The notes under the pieces were generated by a model. That model had not been told where the DNA came from. It saw nothing but the letters and a program-made list of their open reading frames with translations, and did no database searches. DNA of 64,000 bases from Thalassococcus profundi (GTDB taxonomy: Bacteria; Pseudomonadota; Alphaproteobacteria; Rhodobacterales; Rhodobacteraceae), in the NCBI RefSeq assembly GCF_003344785.1, contig NZ_QPMK01000006.1, positions 186,001 through 250,000 on the forward strand, written 5' to 3'. Made by a program: the position numbers and the translations under genes. Below are positions 24,931 to 33,389 of the stretch, piece after piece. Within the stretch, counting starts at the first letter, position 1, and each line of letters starts with the position of its first letter.

Positions 24931-25650
24931 ATGAACATCCGATCCAGACACGACGCCATCGTGCGCAGCCTGCGCCGCAACGGCACAACCACCATCGACG
25001 ATCTCGCCGGCGAGGTGGGCGCCTCGCGCCGCACGGTTCTGCGCGACATCGGCGCCCTGCGCGACCAGGGCTTCGTGATCCATTCCGATGTCGGTCGCGG
25101 CGGCGGCGTGCAGCTTGATCCGCAGTCCATGCAGACCACCGCACGGCTTTCGGTGCCCGAAGTCTTCGCGCTCCTGATCAGCGTCGCGGCGATGCGCGCC
25201 GCCGGCAACCTGCCGTTTTCGGATCTCGCCGACGCCGGGCTGGCCAAGATCGAACGCGCGCTGCCGTCGGACAAGGTCAGGGATCTGCGCGCCGTGCTGG
25301 ATTGCCTTCACATCGGCCAGCTGTCGCCGCTGCAGGATCTTTCGGACATGGGCCGGATCGACCCGCAGCTGCTGCCCGCCTTTGAAACCGCGTTCCTGCA
25401 GCGCCTTCTGATCCGCTTCGACTATCGCGATGCGAAAGGGCGAGAAACGGCGCGCGAGGTCGAACCGCAGGCGATGCTGATCCTGCCGCCGCTTTGGTAT
25501 CTCGTGGCCTGGGACCCGGCGCGCTGCGATTTCAGACATTTCCGCATGGATCGGATCAGCGGGCCGGCCGCACTGGACGGCACGTCTTTCCGCCGCCGGC
25601 ATGTGCCGTTCGAAGACGACGTCTGTCCATTCCGTGACCTGCCGCGATGA
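24931..25650 (+). CDS. YafY-type HTH/WYL-domain transcriptional regulator
   Basis: A 239-residue regulator. Residues 1-60 are a DeoR/HTH_11 winged helix (TTTIDDLAGEVGASRRTVLRD, then GFVIHSDVGRGGGVQLD). The C-terminal part is a WYL domain, with PPLWYLVAWDPARCDFRHFRMDRI at about residues 186-209 and the predicted ligand-binding arginines. WYL domains sense small molecules or nucleic acids. The palindrome at 24889-24913 just upstream and the divergent ridA-family gene suggest a local regulon. The effector is unknown. Confidence 0.86.
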   Translation: MNIRSRHDAIVRSLRRNGTTTIDDLAGEVGASRRTVLRDIGALRDQGFVIHSDVGRGGGVQLDPQSMQTTARLSVPEVFALLISVAAMRAAGNLPFSDLADAGLAKIERALPSDKVRDLRAVLDCLHIGQLSPLQDLSDMGRIDPQLLPAFETAFLQRLLIRFDYRDAKGRETAREVEPQAMLILPPLWYLVAWDPARCDFRHFRMDRISGPAALDGTSFRRRHVPFEDDVCPFRDLPR

Positions 25651-25770
25651 AACGATTGGCCGGAAAGGTCCGGTCCCGCCTCATTATGCGAAGAGGCACG
25701 CGCGGAAAGCGGTTTCCCGGCGGCGCCGGCGGCGCTAAGACGCGGCATCGCCAGCGAAAGGGCCACGCAC

Positions 25771-26250
25771 ATGACCGATGAGAAAATCCTCGCGCGGATC
25801 ACCGCCTCCGCCCCGCGGCGGCTGCTGGGGGTGGGGGCGCTGGTCTTTCTGGGTGCGCTGCTGATCTACATGGCCTTCGCGGCGCCGCCGAGCCTGGTTT
25901 GGCAGCTATTCCTGCTGGCGCTTGGGGCGGGCGCCTTGGTGCTGGCCGCGCTGATGCGGCAGGCGACGGCGCTGGAGCTGGAACTGACCGAGACCGAACT
26001 GCGCGACACCTCGGGCGCGGTGCTGGCGCGGATCGACGACGTGGTGCGGGTCGACCGAGGGGCCTTTGCGATGAAACCGTCCAATGGCTTCACCCTGACG
26101 ACGAACCGGCCGCAAGCGGGATGCTGGCGGCCGGGTCTTTGGTGGCGGCTGGGACGCCGGGTTGCCGTGGGCGGGGTCACCTCCGGCGCTCAGACCCGCC
26201 CAGTGGCGGATGTGATCGCCGCGATGATCGCCCGGCGGCAGGCGGACTAG
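25771..26250 (+). CDS. Conserved two-helix membrane protein, unknown function
   Basis: A 159-residue protein with two transmembrane helices near the N-terminus (about residues 17-36 and 42-62). A hydrophilic C-terminal domain of about 95 residues follows, including ELTETELRDTSGAVLARIDDVVRVDRG. The layout resembles the small membrane protein encoded after rsmE (18524-19048), although clear sequence similarity is not visible by eye. It ends 3 bp before the convergent TadF-like gene. No function can be proposed. Confidence 0.7.
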   Translation: MTDEKILARITASAPRRLLGVGALVFLGALLIYMAFAAPPSLVWQLFLLALGAGALVLAALMRQATALELELTETELRDTSGAVLARIDDVVRVDRGAFAMKPSNGFTLTTNRPQAGCWRPGLWWRLGRRVAVGGVTSGAQTRPVADVIAAMIARRQAD

Positions 26251-26253
26251 GCG

Positions 26254-26964
26254 TTACGCCTTGCCCTTGCCCTTCTTGCTGGGCTCGACGTTCTCTTCGC
26301 CGTTGTCGTTGGCGCAGTCGGTGGCGTTCTCTGCGTTGTTGTTGCAGAGCGAGCCGCCCGGTGCGTCCTGGTCGCCGTTGCCCCAGCCGTTGTCCTGGCC
26401 ATCGTCTTCGGAGCTCGCATAAAGGATCTGCGGCGCGAAGCGGGGGCGGGTGAAGGAGTAGGTGCGGATCTCGAAGAAATCCATGCCCACGCCGCGGAAG
26501 TCGGCCCAGTAGTCGTCCCAGGTTTCCACGATCACCACCTGGTCGTTGTTGGCCATGATCGGCAGACGGTCTTCGTAATGCCGCATCATGTTGTTGGCCA
26601 GCGGCTCCGGGTTGCCCCGTGCCTCGGACCAGACGACCTGGTAATTGCCGTTCTTGGCGTTGAACTTCACAACGGTGATGCGCATGTCGGTCGACACGGC
26701 GTCCGATTCGTTCATCGCCATGAGCAGCTTGTACGTGTTGTCGATGTATTCCGGCGTGATCGGATCGGTTTCCCGGCTGATCATGTCGCCGATCGTGTAG
26801 TTGGCCTTCTGGTTCACCGAGCTTTCGCGGGACAGGTCGAAGTAGACCCAGCAGGCGGCGAAGAGCCAGAGCAGCGCGGGCAGGACGATCATCGCCTCTG
26901 TGGTGACGTAGCCGTCGGTGTCCCGGCCGAAGCGGCGGAGGCGGGAGGTGATCTTGTTCAGCAT
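26254..26964 (-). CDS. TadE/TadF-family pilus-assembly-like protein (minor pseudopilin)
   Basis: A 236-residue protein with an N-terminal signature of Tad minor pseudopilins: a basic leader, then TDGYVTTEAMIVLPALLWLF, a transmembrane segment preceded by a conserved Glu (E23 in TTEA). The rest is predicted extracytoplasmic, ending in a low-complexity Asn/Asp-rich and Lys-rich tail (residues about 190-236, DDGQDNGWGNGDQDAPGG ... KKGKGKA). Third gene of the operon after the VWA-Tad protein and a second TadE-like gene, 10 bp downstream. No Tad ATPase, platform or prepilin peptidase gene is in this window. Confidence 0.8.
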   Translation of the reverse strand: MLNKITSRLRRFGRDTDGYVTTEAMIVLPALLWLFAACWVYFDLSRESSVNQKANYTIGDMISRETDPITPEYIDNTYKLLMAMNESDAVSTDMRITVVKFNAKNGNYQVVWSEARGNPEPLANNMMRHYEDRLPIMANNDQVVIVETWDDYWADFRGVGMDFFEIRTYSFTRPRFAPQILYASSEDDGQDNGWGNGDQDAPGGSLCNNNAENATDCANDNGEENVEPSKKGKGKA

Positions 26965-26974
26965 GTCCGTCTCC

Positions 26975-27514
26975 TTAGCTCGGTTCCTGCACGAAGGCAG
27001 AGGTGGAAATCAGGGCCGAATAACCTTCGCTGTCGGTCCGCAGGCTGGATCCCAGGCCGCTGGCCGGAGAGAAGGGCCGGTACTTGTAGCAGGCGCGCAA
27101 GTACATCAACTCGTTGTCGCGGCCGTATTCGAAGGTCAGGACCGGCGCCACGGTTTCGGAGTGGTCGACGCAGTCCACCGCTGCGGGCGGCTCGTGCCAG
27201 TTGCGGATGTTCAGCTTGACCATCTCGAGACGCAGGTTGTCTTCGCAGCCCGGGAGGATGTCGGCCTTTTCGCAGATCGACGCCTTGATCGACGCGTGAT
27301 CGTAGTTCGTGCCGGTGCCCAGGCGGATGTCCCGCACGGTCTGGTCCAGCGCCCGTTCGAGGACGGTGTGCCGCAGGGTGATGGCGCCCAGTTCGATGCC
27401 CGACACGACGATGCCGATGAAGAGCGGCAGCCAGAGGGCGAAGGGCACGATCATCAGGGCCCCGTCTTCGCTGAGCCAGAAGCGGCGCAGTTTGGTGTGC
27501 ATGTTCCGGGTCAT
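26975..27514 (-). CDS. TadE-like pseudopilin family protein
   Basis: A 179-residue protein with the Tad-type N-terminus: basic leader RRFWLSEDGALMIVPFALWL, then a hydrophobic helix (about residues 20-42). The conserved Glu typical of TadE is replaced: SEDGALMIVP instead of EEG-x-x-x-x-E, which would affect prepilin-peptidase processing if it occurs. The C-terminal domain has four cysteines (near residues 82, 90, 115, 139) that could pair in the periplasm. It overlaps the upstream VWA gene by 4 bp (ATGA). Confidence 0.75.
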   Translation of the reverse strand: MTRNMHTKLRRFWLSEDGALMIVPFALWLPLFIGIVVSGIELGAITLRHTVLERALDQTVRDIRLGTGTNYDHASIKASICEKADILPGCEDNLRLEMVKLNIRNWHEPPAAVDCVDHSETVAPVLTFEYGRDNELMYLRACYKYRPFSPASGLGSSLRTDSEGYSALISTSAFVQEPS

Positions 27515-28947
27515 TGGGTCAGCCTCAACTGGTTGATCGCACGGGCGATGGAATAAAAGGCATCCTGGATCTCGGCACCCTGCACACGGAAGAAGTGCGA
27601 GGGCGAGGAGGCGCAGTTCTGCATGACGCCGGCGCCGTGGTCGGTGACCTCAAATCCGATGGTCCAGATCACGATGCCGCTTTCCTTTGCCGCGTCGCAG
27701 ATCTTGTCCAGAAGCCAGTCGCCGGTTTCGGCGTTGTATTTCTGCTCGTAGAAATAACTGCGGTTGTACGAGGACACGTTCCGCGCGAGGTAGTACCAAA
27801 GGTTGTAGCGGTCCCAGTGCGCCACCTCGCTCGGCTCGTTGTAGGCCCAGTCCTGGATCCGGTAGGACTTGTCATGCTGACCGTCGGTCATCAGGACGAT
27901 GGTCTTGAGCGTCTCGACGTCGTTGTAGTTCGCCGGACGGCCGGCAAAGGCGCTGTCCATGTCGCCCGAGCTTTGCAGGCTGTTGGCGATCGTACGGGTC
28001 GACGGGTCGAGCAGGGCAGTGCCCCACTTCATGCCCAGGAAGATCGACGTACCGGCACGCGGCTGGAACTGCGCGACCTGCTGCTTGAGCTCGTTCGCAT
28101 CCTGACTGAACGGGGTGATCCGCTCGTAAGAATAGCGCGGGCAGACGGTGTCATCGCGGTCGTTGTTGCCGAAGTAGTTCCACTGGAAGTGCTGCATCTG
28201 TTCGTAGGTGCGGTTCAGGTCCAGCGCGACGGAGTCGAATTCGGAGTTCGGGAACTCGAGGCAGTGCGAGTAGCCGTGCTTCCAGTTGACGCGCATGTGC
28301 TGGGTCAGCAGAGGCCCGGCGTTCACATGCTCGGAATAGGGCACCATCGAGACCGAGATCAGGTCCTGCGTGTCGTCGTCGAGCACCGTGTCGATGAAGG
28401 TGTTCGCCGCGTTGCGCAGGTTTCCGATCTTGTTGTTGTCGTCCATCGAGCCCGAGATATCGAGGACCATGGAGATCTCGACCTTGGCGATCCGCTCTTC
28501 GGCGGCCGACAGGGCGGTCGCCTGAAGCTGTTCGACGCCCAGCGTCTTCATGAAGTTCGCCGGAGACGTGACCGTCGCCTCGCCCTGCACGGCCTTGTAG
28601 TTCAGGCCGGTGGAGACCGAAACGTTGGACAGGGACCCGTTCAGGTTCATCTTGTCCATGTAGTCGTTCACGACCGCGGTGGGGTCGATCGTCTGCTCCA
28701 GGTCGGCGGCGGCCAGAACGGCGCGGTCGAGCGTGTTTTGCAGCTTGGTACGCTGAAGTTCATTGCCGATCAGGTCGACGCCGATGCCGGCGAACACCAT
28801 CAGCAGCAGGGACGAGACGATCGCCACTTCGGACATGGCGCCCGATTCGTCCTGTCCGAACCGCGACAGCCGCCGTCCGAACAACGCTTCGGAAGCACGG
28901 TTGCGCGGGATCGGCCTGACCTCTTGTACAGGTTTCATATTTGACAT
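27511..28947 (-). CDS. TadG-like protein with von Willebrand factor A domain
   Basis: A 478-residue protein. The N-terminus has a Tad-type helix (DESGAMSEVAIVSSLLLMVF, residues about 32-51). A von Willebrand A domain starts near residue 155 with the MIDAS motif MVLDISGSMDDNN; a later TIVLMTDGQHD and the C-terminal IVIWTIGFEVTD complete the fold. TadG proteins of this kind are surface or periplasmic components of Flp/Tad pili. The start at 28947 (MSNMKPVQEV) has AGGAAGG upstream. First gene of a three-gene operon that is divergent from gdhA. Confidence 0.85.
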   Translation of the reverse strand: MSNMKPVQEVRPIPRNRASEALFGRRLSRFGQDESGAMSEVAIVSSLLLMVFAGIGVDLIGNELQRTKLQNTLDRAVLAAADLEQTIDPTAVVNDYMDKMNLNGSLSNVSVSTGLNYKAVQGEATVTSPANFMKTLGVEQLQATALSAAEERIAKVEISMVLDISGSMDDNNKIGNLRNAANTFIDTVLDDDTQDLISVSMVPYSEHVNAGPLLTQHMRVNWKHGYSHCLEFPNSEFDSVALDLNRTYEQMQHFQWNYFGNNDRDDTVCPRYSYERITPFSQDANELKQQVAQFQPRAGTSIFLGMKWGTALLDPSTRTIANSLQSSGDMDSAFAGRPANYNDVETLKTIVLMTDGQHDKSYRIQDWAYNEPSEVAHWDRYNLWYYLARNVSSYNRSYFYEQKYNAETGDWLLDKICDAAKESGIVIWTIGFEVTDHGAGVMQNCASSPSHFFRVQGAEIQDAFYSIARAINQLRLTQ

Positions 28948-29270
28948 CCCATTACCTTCCTCTTGGACCCTCATCCAAGATCGCGCCCCACCATCGCGCA
29001 GTTACATGGGCTGGTTATGCTTGGGTATAATGGCCAAATTTGGGCGGTTTACCTTGATTTTTCAGGGCATTATCATCGAATTTCGGGCTAATTGTCCTGA
29101 GGTCGATCATTGTTCTCCGGGCCGGAACAGTCGGAAAATTCGCCGCGTCAAAAGTTGGGCGGGCGCGGCCGGAAATAAGTCATGGTCAATCTTTACCGGG
29201 TCGTCATACGCTGATTGCACATTTTCCAAGCAACCGAGTCGTCGGTTTCAGAAAAAAAGGGAGCGCCATC
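28948..29270. other. 323 bp divergent promoter region between the tad locus and gdhA
   Basis: No gene. The stretch is visibly more AT-rich than its neighbours, as expected for promoters. On the plus strand a consensus -10 hexamer TATAAT lies at 29026-29031 with TTACAT 18 bp upstream (29002-29007); this could start a long gdhA leader. No convincing promoter pair was found on the minus strand for the tad operon. The gdhA ribosome-binding site GGGAG is just before the ATG at 29271. Confidence 0.5.
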
Positions 29271-30707
29271 ATGTCTGCAGCACCGATCAACGAACCCACC
29301 TTCCGCGAAAGCGTGGACCTGATGTTCAACCGGGCCGTGGCGCTGATGGACCTGAGCCCCGGGCTCGAAGAAAAGATCCGCGTGTGCAACGCCACCTATA
29401 CCGTCCGCTTCGGGGTGCGGCTGCGCGGCAAGATCCAGACCTTCACCGGTTACCGCTCGGTGCATTCCGAACATATGGAGCCGGTCAAGGGCGGCATCCG
29501 CTACTCGATGGCCGTGAACCAGGACGAGGTCGAGGCGCTGGCGGCTCTGATGACCTACAAATGCGCGCTGGTCGAAGCGCCTTTCGGCGGGTCCAAGGGC
29601 GGGCTTTGCATAGACCCGCGCGAATATGACGAGCACGAACTCGAGCTTATCACCCGCCGCTTTGCCTATGAACTGGCCAAGCGCGACCTAATCCATCCCA
29701 GCCAGAACGTGCCCGCCCCCGACATGGGCACCGGTGAACGCGAGATGGCCTGGATCGCCGATCAGTACCGGCGGATGAACACCACCGACATCAATGCGGC
29801 GGCCTGCGTGACCGGCAAGCCGATCAACGCCGGCGGTATCCAGGGCCGGACCGAAGCGACGGGCCGCGGCGTGCAATACGCGCTGCAGGAATTCTTCCGC
29901 CACCCCGAAGACGTGAAGGCCGCGGGCCTTTCGGGCAAGCTCGACGGCAAACGGGTGATCGTGCAGGGGCTCGGCAACGTCGGCTACCACGCGGCCAAGT
30001 TCCTGCAAGAGGAAGACGGCTGCGTGATCACCGGCATCATCGAACGCGACGGCGCGCTCTACAACGATTCCGGCATCGACGTGGAGTCGGTGCGCGGCTG
30101 GATCGTCAAGCACGGCGGCGTCACCGGATACCCGGAGGCCAGCCATGTGAAGGACGGCGGCAGCGTGCTGGAAAAGCCCTGCGACATCCTGATCCCTGCG
30201 GCGCTCGAAGGGGTGATCAACCTGGCGAACGCCAAGCGCATCGAGGCGCCGTTGATCATCGAGGCCGCAAACGGCCCGATCACCGCCGGTGCCGACGAGA
30301 TCCTGCGCGAAAAGGGTACGGTGATCATTCCGGACATGTACGCCAACGCCGGCGGCGTGACCGTGTCCTATTTCGAATGGGTCAAGAACCTGAGTCACAT
30401 CCGCTTCGGCCGGATGCAGCGGCGGCAGGAGGAAACCCGCCACCAGCTGGTCGTCGACGAGCTGGAAAGGCTCAGCGCGGACAAGGGGCTGGGCTGGCAG
30501 CTGAGCCCGGGATTCAAGGAAAAATACCTCAAGGGTGCAGGCGAACTCGAACTGGTGCGCTCGGGCCTCGACGACACGATGCGCGCCGCCTACCAGTCGA
30601 TGCGCGAGATCTGGCATAGCCGCGAGGACGTCACCGACCTGCGCACCGCCGCTTACCTCGTGGCCATCGGCAAGGTCGCGCAAAGCTACCGGGCCAAGGG
30701 ACTGTAA
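29271..30707 (+). CDS. gdhA: Glu/Leu/Phe/Val-family dehydrogenase (glutamate dehydrogenase)
   Basis: Reversible oxidative deamination of glutamate to 2-oxoglutarate and ammonia, a link between carbon and nitrogen metabolism. The 478-residue protein has the catalytic-lysine motif EAPFGGSKGGL (residues about 102-112), the HMEPVKGGIRYSM substrate block, the VPAPDMGTGEREMAW segment and a Rossmann motif VQGLGNVGYHAAKFLQEEDG (about 231-250). It most resembles the NAD-type or dual-specificity small GDH of alphaproteobacteria. Coenzyme preference is not certain. Flanked on both sides by Tad pseudopilin loci. Confidence 0.93.
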   Translation: MSAAPINEPTFRESVDLMFNRAVALMDLSPGLEEKIRVCNATYTVRFGVRLRGKIQTFTGYRSVHSEHMEPVKGGIRYSMAVNQDEVEALAALMTYKCALVEAPFGGSKGGLCIDPREYDEHELELITRRFAYELAKRDLIHPSQNVPAPDMGTGEREMAWIADQYRRMNTTDINAAACVTGKPINAGGIQGRTEATGRGVQYALQEFFRHPEDVKAAGLSGKLDGKRVIVQGLGNVGYHAAKFLQEEDGCVITGIIERDGALYNDSGIDVESVRGWIVKHGGVTGYPEASHVKDGGSVLEKPCDILIPAALEGVINLANAKRIEAPLIIEAANGPITAGADEILREKGTVIIPDMYANAGGVTVSYFEWVKNLSHIRFGRMQRRQEETRHQLVVDELERLSADKGLGWQLSPGFKEKYLKGAGELELVRSGLDDTMRAAYQSMREIWHSREDVTDLRTAAYLVAIGKVAQSYRAKGL

Positions 30708-30716
30708 CGCGCGGAC

Positions 30717-30759
30717 CCGCATGCGCCGCGCCGAGGCGGCCGCTTCGGCGCGGATGCGG
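30717..30759. terminator. Strong hairpin after gdhA (terminator-like)
   Basis: Inverted repeat nine bases after the gdhA stop. The outer arms are CCGCAT/ATGCGG and the inner arms CCGCGCCGA/TCGGCGCGG, with a 3-base bulge and a 10-base loop. No T-run follows, so it would be an atypical or Rho-assisted terminator, or an mRNA-stabilising structure. A second imperfect hairpin with arms GAAGT(c)CACGG/CCGTGACTTC lies at 30794-30819. Confidence 0.5.
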
Positions 30760-30919
30760 CAAAATCCGCGAAAGATCGCGAAAAATCGTAAGTGAAGTCC
30801 ACGGTTTTGCCGTGACTTCGCCGTCGCGGGCCGGATCCGGCCACCGGCGCGCCACAGTTGATGGCAAAGCTTCCTGGAACGGCGCCCTCACGCCGCGTGC
30901 CTTGCCAGGAGACATCCCG

Positions 30920-31321
30920 ATGAAAAGCCTTTCCCGTTTTATCCGCCGCATCACCCGCGACGAGGAGGGTTCCCAGACCGTCGAGGCGGTCCTGTGGCTG
31001 CCGGTCTTCGTGATGTTCCTCTCTCTAGTGATCGACGTGTCGATGGTGTTCAACCGGCAGTCCGAGTTCAACCGCATCGTGCAGGACGCCAACCGCAGCT
31101 ACGCCACCGGACGGCTCGGGTCCGAAGATGCGGCCGAGGCCTTCATCAAGACCGCGCTGGGTAATTTCGGCGCCAGCGCCACCGTGACGACATCCCTGAT
31201 CGATGGCATCATCTTCACCCGGCTGACGGTGCCGGTGACCGACCTGATGCCGATCAACAGCTTCCCGATCTTCCGCGACCGCGATGTCGTGGTGGCCAAC
31301 CAGCAGCTGGCGGAATTCTGA
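30920..31321 (+). CDS. TadE-family pseudopilin protein
   Basis: A 133-residue protein with a textbook TadE N-terminus: basic leader, then DEEGSQTVEAVLWLPVFVMF (residues about 14-33) with the conserved Glu23 ahead of the hydrophobic helix. The remaining about 90 residues are predicted extracytoplasmic (FNRIVQDANRSYATGRL ... LMPINSFPIFRDRDVVV). The start at 30920 is preceded by CAGGAGAC. Its stop shares one base with the ATG of the next gene (TGATG). Together they form a second, plus-strand tad locus, separate from that at 26254-28947. Confidence 0.85.
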   Translation: MKSLSRFIRRITRDEEGSQTVEAVLWLPVFVMFLSLVIDVSMVFNRQSEFNRIVQDANRSYATGRLGSEDAAEAFIKTALGNFGASATVTTSLIDGIIFTRLTVPVTDLMPINSFPIFRDRDVVVANQQLAEF

Positions 31322-32628
31322 TGGGACGGCCCATTCTGCGCCGCTGGTTGCGCGATGAAACCGGCAGCCTGACGATCCTGTCCATCTATTTCCTGATGAT
31401 CACCCTGATCATGGGCGGGCTGGCCATCGACTTTTCCAACCGGGCGGCCAAGGCGACCAAGATGCAGACCGCGACCGACGCAGTGGCCCACGCGGCGCTG
31501 CTGTCGCGGGTGACCGCCTCGGCGCAGGTCGCCAAGGCCCGCGCCATCGAGATCGCCCGGGCCAACCTGTCCGTCGACCTGCACGGCGATGCGATCCGGG
31601 CCGAGGATATCGAATTTGGCCGCTGGGATACGGACAGCGCCAGCTTCACCGCCGATGCCGACGCCCGCGACGCGGTGCGGGTGACGGCCCGCCGAATCGC
31701 CGCGCGCGGCAACTTCGTCGACAACCTGATGCTGCATGTGGTCGGCTACGCCGGGTTCGAGGTCGAAACCTCCACCGTTTTCCGGATGTGGGAGCCGCCG
31801 TGTTTCCTTAATGGCTTCATGGCCCGCCGTGTGGTCGATACGCAAAGCAACAACGTCTTCGGCGAATATTTCTGCATGCACGGCAACGACCACGTCAGCC
31901 TGAACAGCAATTCGCTGTTCAGAACCGGATCGGTCGTGTCGATGCCCGATCTCGCCGATCTGTCGGTGCCGGCATCGGGCATGGAGTCGAACCTGGGCCT
32001 GGCCGAGGCACTGCGCGCGGCGTGGTATCCGTTCACCGTGCTGGACAGGATGGACGACGCCATCGCCGATCTGCTTGCGGGGGGCACGACCTATGCGCCC
32101 GGGCTGATCTCGGGGACCGGCGGCATCGCGCTGTCCGGCAGGAAATTCGATGCGGGCAGCTTCGAATCCGACCGCCTGCACACGGCGCTGACCTGCGGCG
32201 GCAACCAGTCGATCACGTTTCAGGCAGGCATCTACGAAGACTTCATCCTCGTCACCAATTGCAAGGTCAAGTTCAACCAGGGGGTCGAGTTGCGCGGCGT
32301 CATCATCGCCAGCACCAACACCGACCCCAAGGCGTTCAACTCGCCCTCGAGCCTGGTGCTGGGTCTCGATGACAACTGCGCGCCCGGCGGCGGGGCGGTG
32401 TTGCTGACCTACGGTGGCTTCAGCGTCGCTGCGGATCTCGCGGTGCACGGCAGCCAGGTGGTGGCACTCAAGGACATCGACTTTGCCGCGCAGGCCACCG
32501 GCATCAAGGGCGTGTCGATGATCGCGGGCAATGACGTCAACACCACGTCGAACGTGCAGATGAACGGCTGCCCGCCCGAAGGTGTCGACCATGTACTGAC
32601 CGAACGGGTGCTGCGTATGGCCGAATGA
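31321..32628 (+). CDS. TadG-like pilus assembly protein (Tad domain, no VWA)
   Basis: A 435-residue protein with the Tad N-terminal domain: DETGSLTILSIYFLMITLIM (residues about 12-31), then LAIDFSNRAAKATKMQTATDAVAHAALL, the usual TadG/Flp-family opening. The large C-terminal part is predicted outside the membrane, has no MIDAS motif and no recognised domain. Paired cysteines are seen near residues 160, 181, 297, 317, 359 and 420. It is translationally coupled to the TadE gene before it. It may be an adhesin-like or assembly component; exact role unknown. Confidence 0.8.
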   Translation: MGRPILRRWLRDETGSLTILSIYFLMITLIMGGLAIDFSNRAAKATKMQTATDAVAHAALLSRVTASAQVAKARAIEIARANLSVDLHGDAIRAEDIEFGRWDTDSASFTADADARDAVRVTARRIAARGNFVDNLMLHVVGYAGFEVETSTVFRMWEPPCFLNGFMARRVVDTQSNNVFGEYFCMHGNDHVSLNSNSLFRTGSVVSMPDLADLSVPASGMESNLGLAEALRAAWYPFTVLDRMDDAIADLLAGGTTYAPGLISGTGGIALSGRKFDAGSFESDRLHTALTCGGNQSITFQAGIYEDFILVTNCKVKFNQGVELRGVIIASTNTDPKAFNSPSSLVLGLDDNCAPGGGAVLLTYGGFSVAADLAVHGSQVVALKDIDFAAQATGIKGVSMIAGNDVNTTSNVQMNGCPPEGVDHVLTERVLRMAE

Positions 32629-32714
32629 CGATGACCGGGCCGGGGGACTTGCAACTTCGGCCCGCTCTGACATCCTGACGGCATTTCGATCCAGAACCGG
32701 CCGCGAGAGACGCC

Positions 32715-33305
32715 ATGACCCGGACCGCGCATTTTTCCTGCCGCTGCGGCGGAGTCACCGGCTTGTTGCACGATGCTGCACCCGCGCAGGTCTGCCACCT
32801 GGTCTGCTATTGCCGCGACTGCCGCGCCTTTGCCCGTCACATGGACCGGATGGGCGCGCTGGAACCCGGCGGCGGGTCGTCGCTGGTGCAGGTGCTGCCC
32901 GCGCGCATCGAGATGTCGTCGGGTGCGCAGCACATCGGTTGCCTGCGCCTGTCTCCCAAGGGGCTGCACCGCTGGTACGCCACCTGCTGCGGCTCGCCTC
33001 TGGCCAACACGGTGGGCAGTTCGAGAATGCCGCTGGCGGGGATGTGGCGACCGCTCTTTGCCGATCCGTCGATATTCGGCCCCGTGCGGGTGCACGGCTT
33101 TGTCAAATCTGCGCTGTCCGGGCAGGGCGCGCCGACCAAGGACAAGGGACTGGCGTTCATGCTGGGCGGGCTGATCAAGCGCGGGCTGGGGGCCTACATG
33201 GCCGGCACGGCGCGGCACAGCCCGTTCTTCGACGCCGCGGGCGCGCCGGTCTCGGTGCCGCATGTGCTGACCGGCGACGAGCGCAGGGCCGCCTACGCTG
33301 ACTGA
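32715..33305 (+). CDS. DUF6151/GFA-like zinc-binding protein
   Basis: A 196-residue protein with the cysteine pattern of GFA-fold (glutathione-dependent formaldehyde-activating enzyme-like) proteins: CRCGG at 10-14, CYCRDC at 31-36 and CCGSPLANT near 93-101. It fits the DUF6151 group better than true Gfa. Probably binds zinc. GFA relatives scavenge thiol-aldehyde adducts, and the sarcosine oxidase operon 84 bp downstream would release formaldehyde or methylene-folate, so a link is possible. That link is inference. Confidence 0.78.
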   Translation: MTRTAHFSCRCGGVTGLLHDAAPAQVCHLVCYCRDCRAFARHMDRMGALEPGGGSSLVQVLPARIEMSSGAQHIGCLRLSPKGLHRWYATCCGSPLANTVGSSRMPLAGMWRPLFADPSIFGPVRVHGFVKSALSGQGAPTKDKGLAFMLGGLIKRGLGAYMAGTARHSPFFDAAGAPVSVPHVLTGDERRAAYAD

Positions 33306-33389
33306 CCGTTTCCGACGCGGAATGTCGGAAAAGGCAAAGGAAGGCGCGCCTCCTGGCGACTAGTCTGTGGCATCAGGACGGAGCATTCG

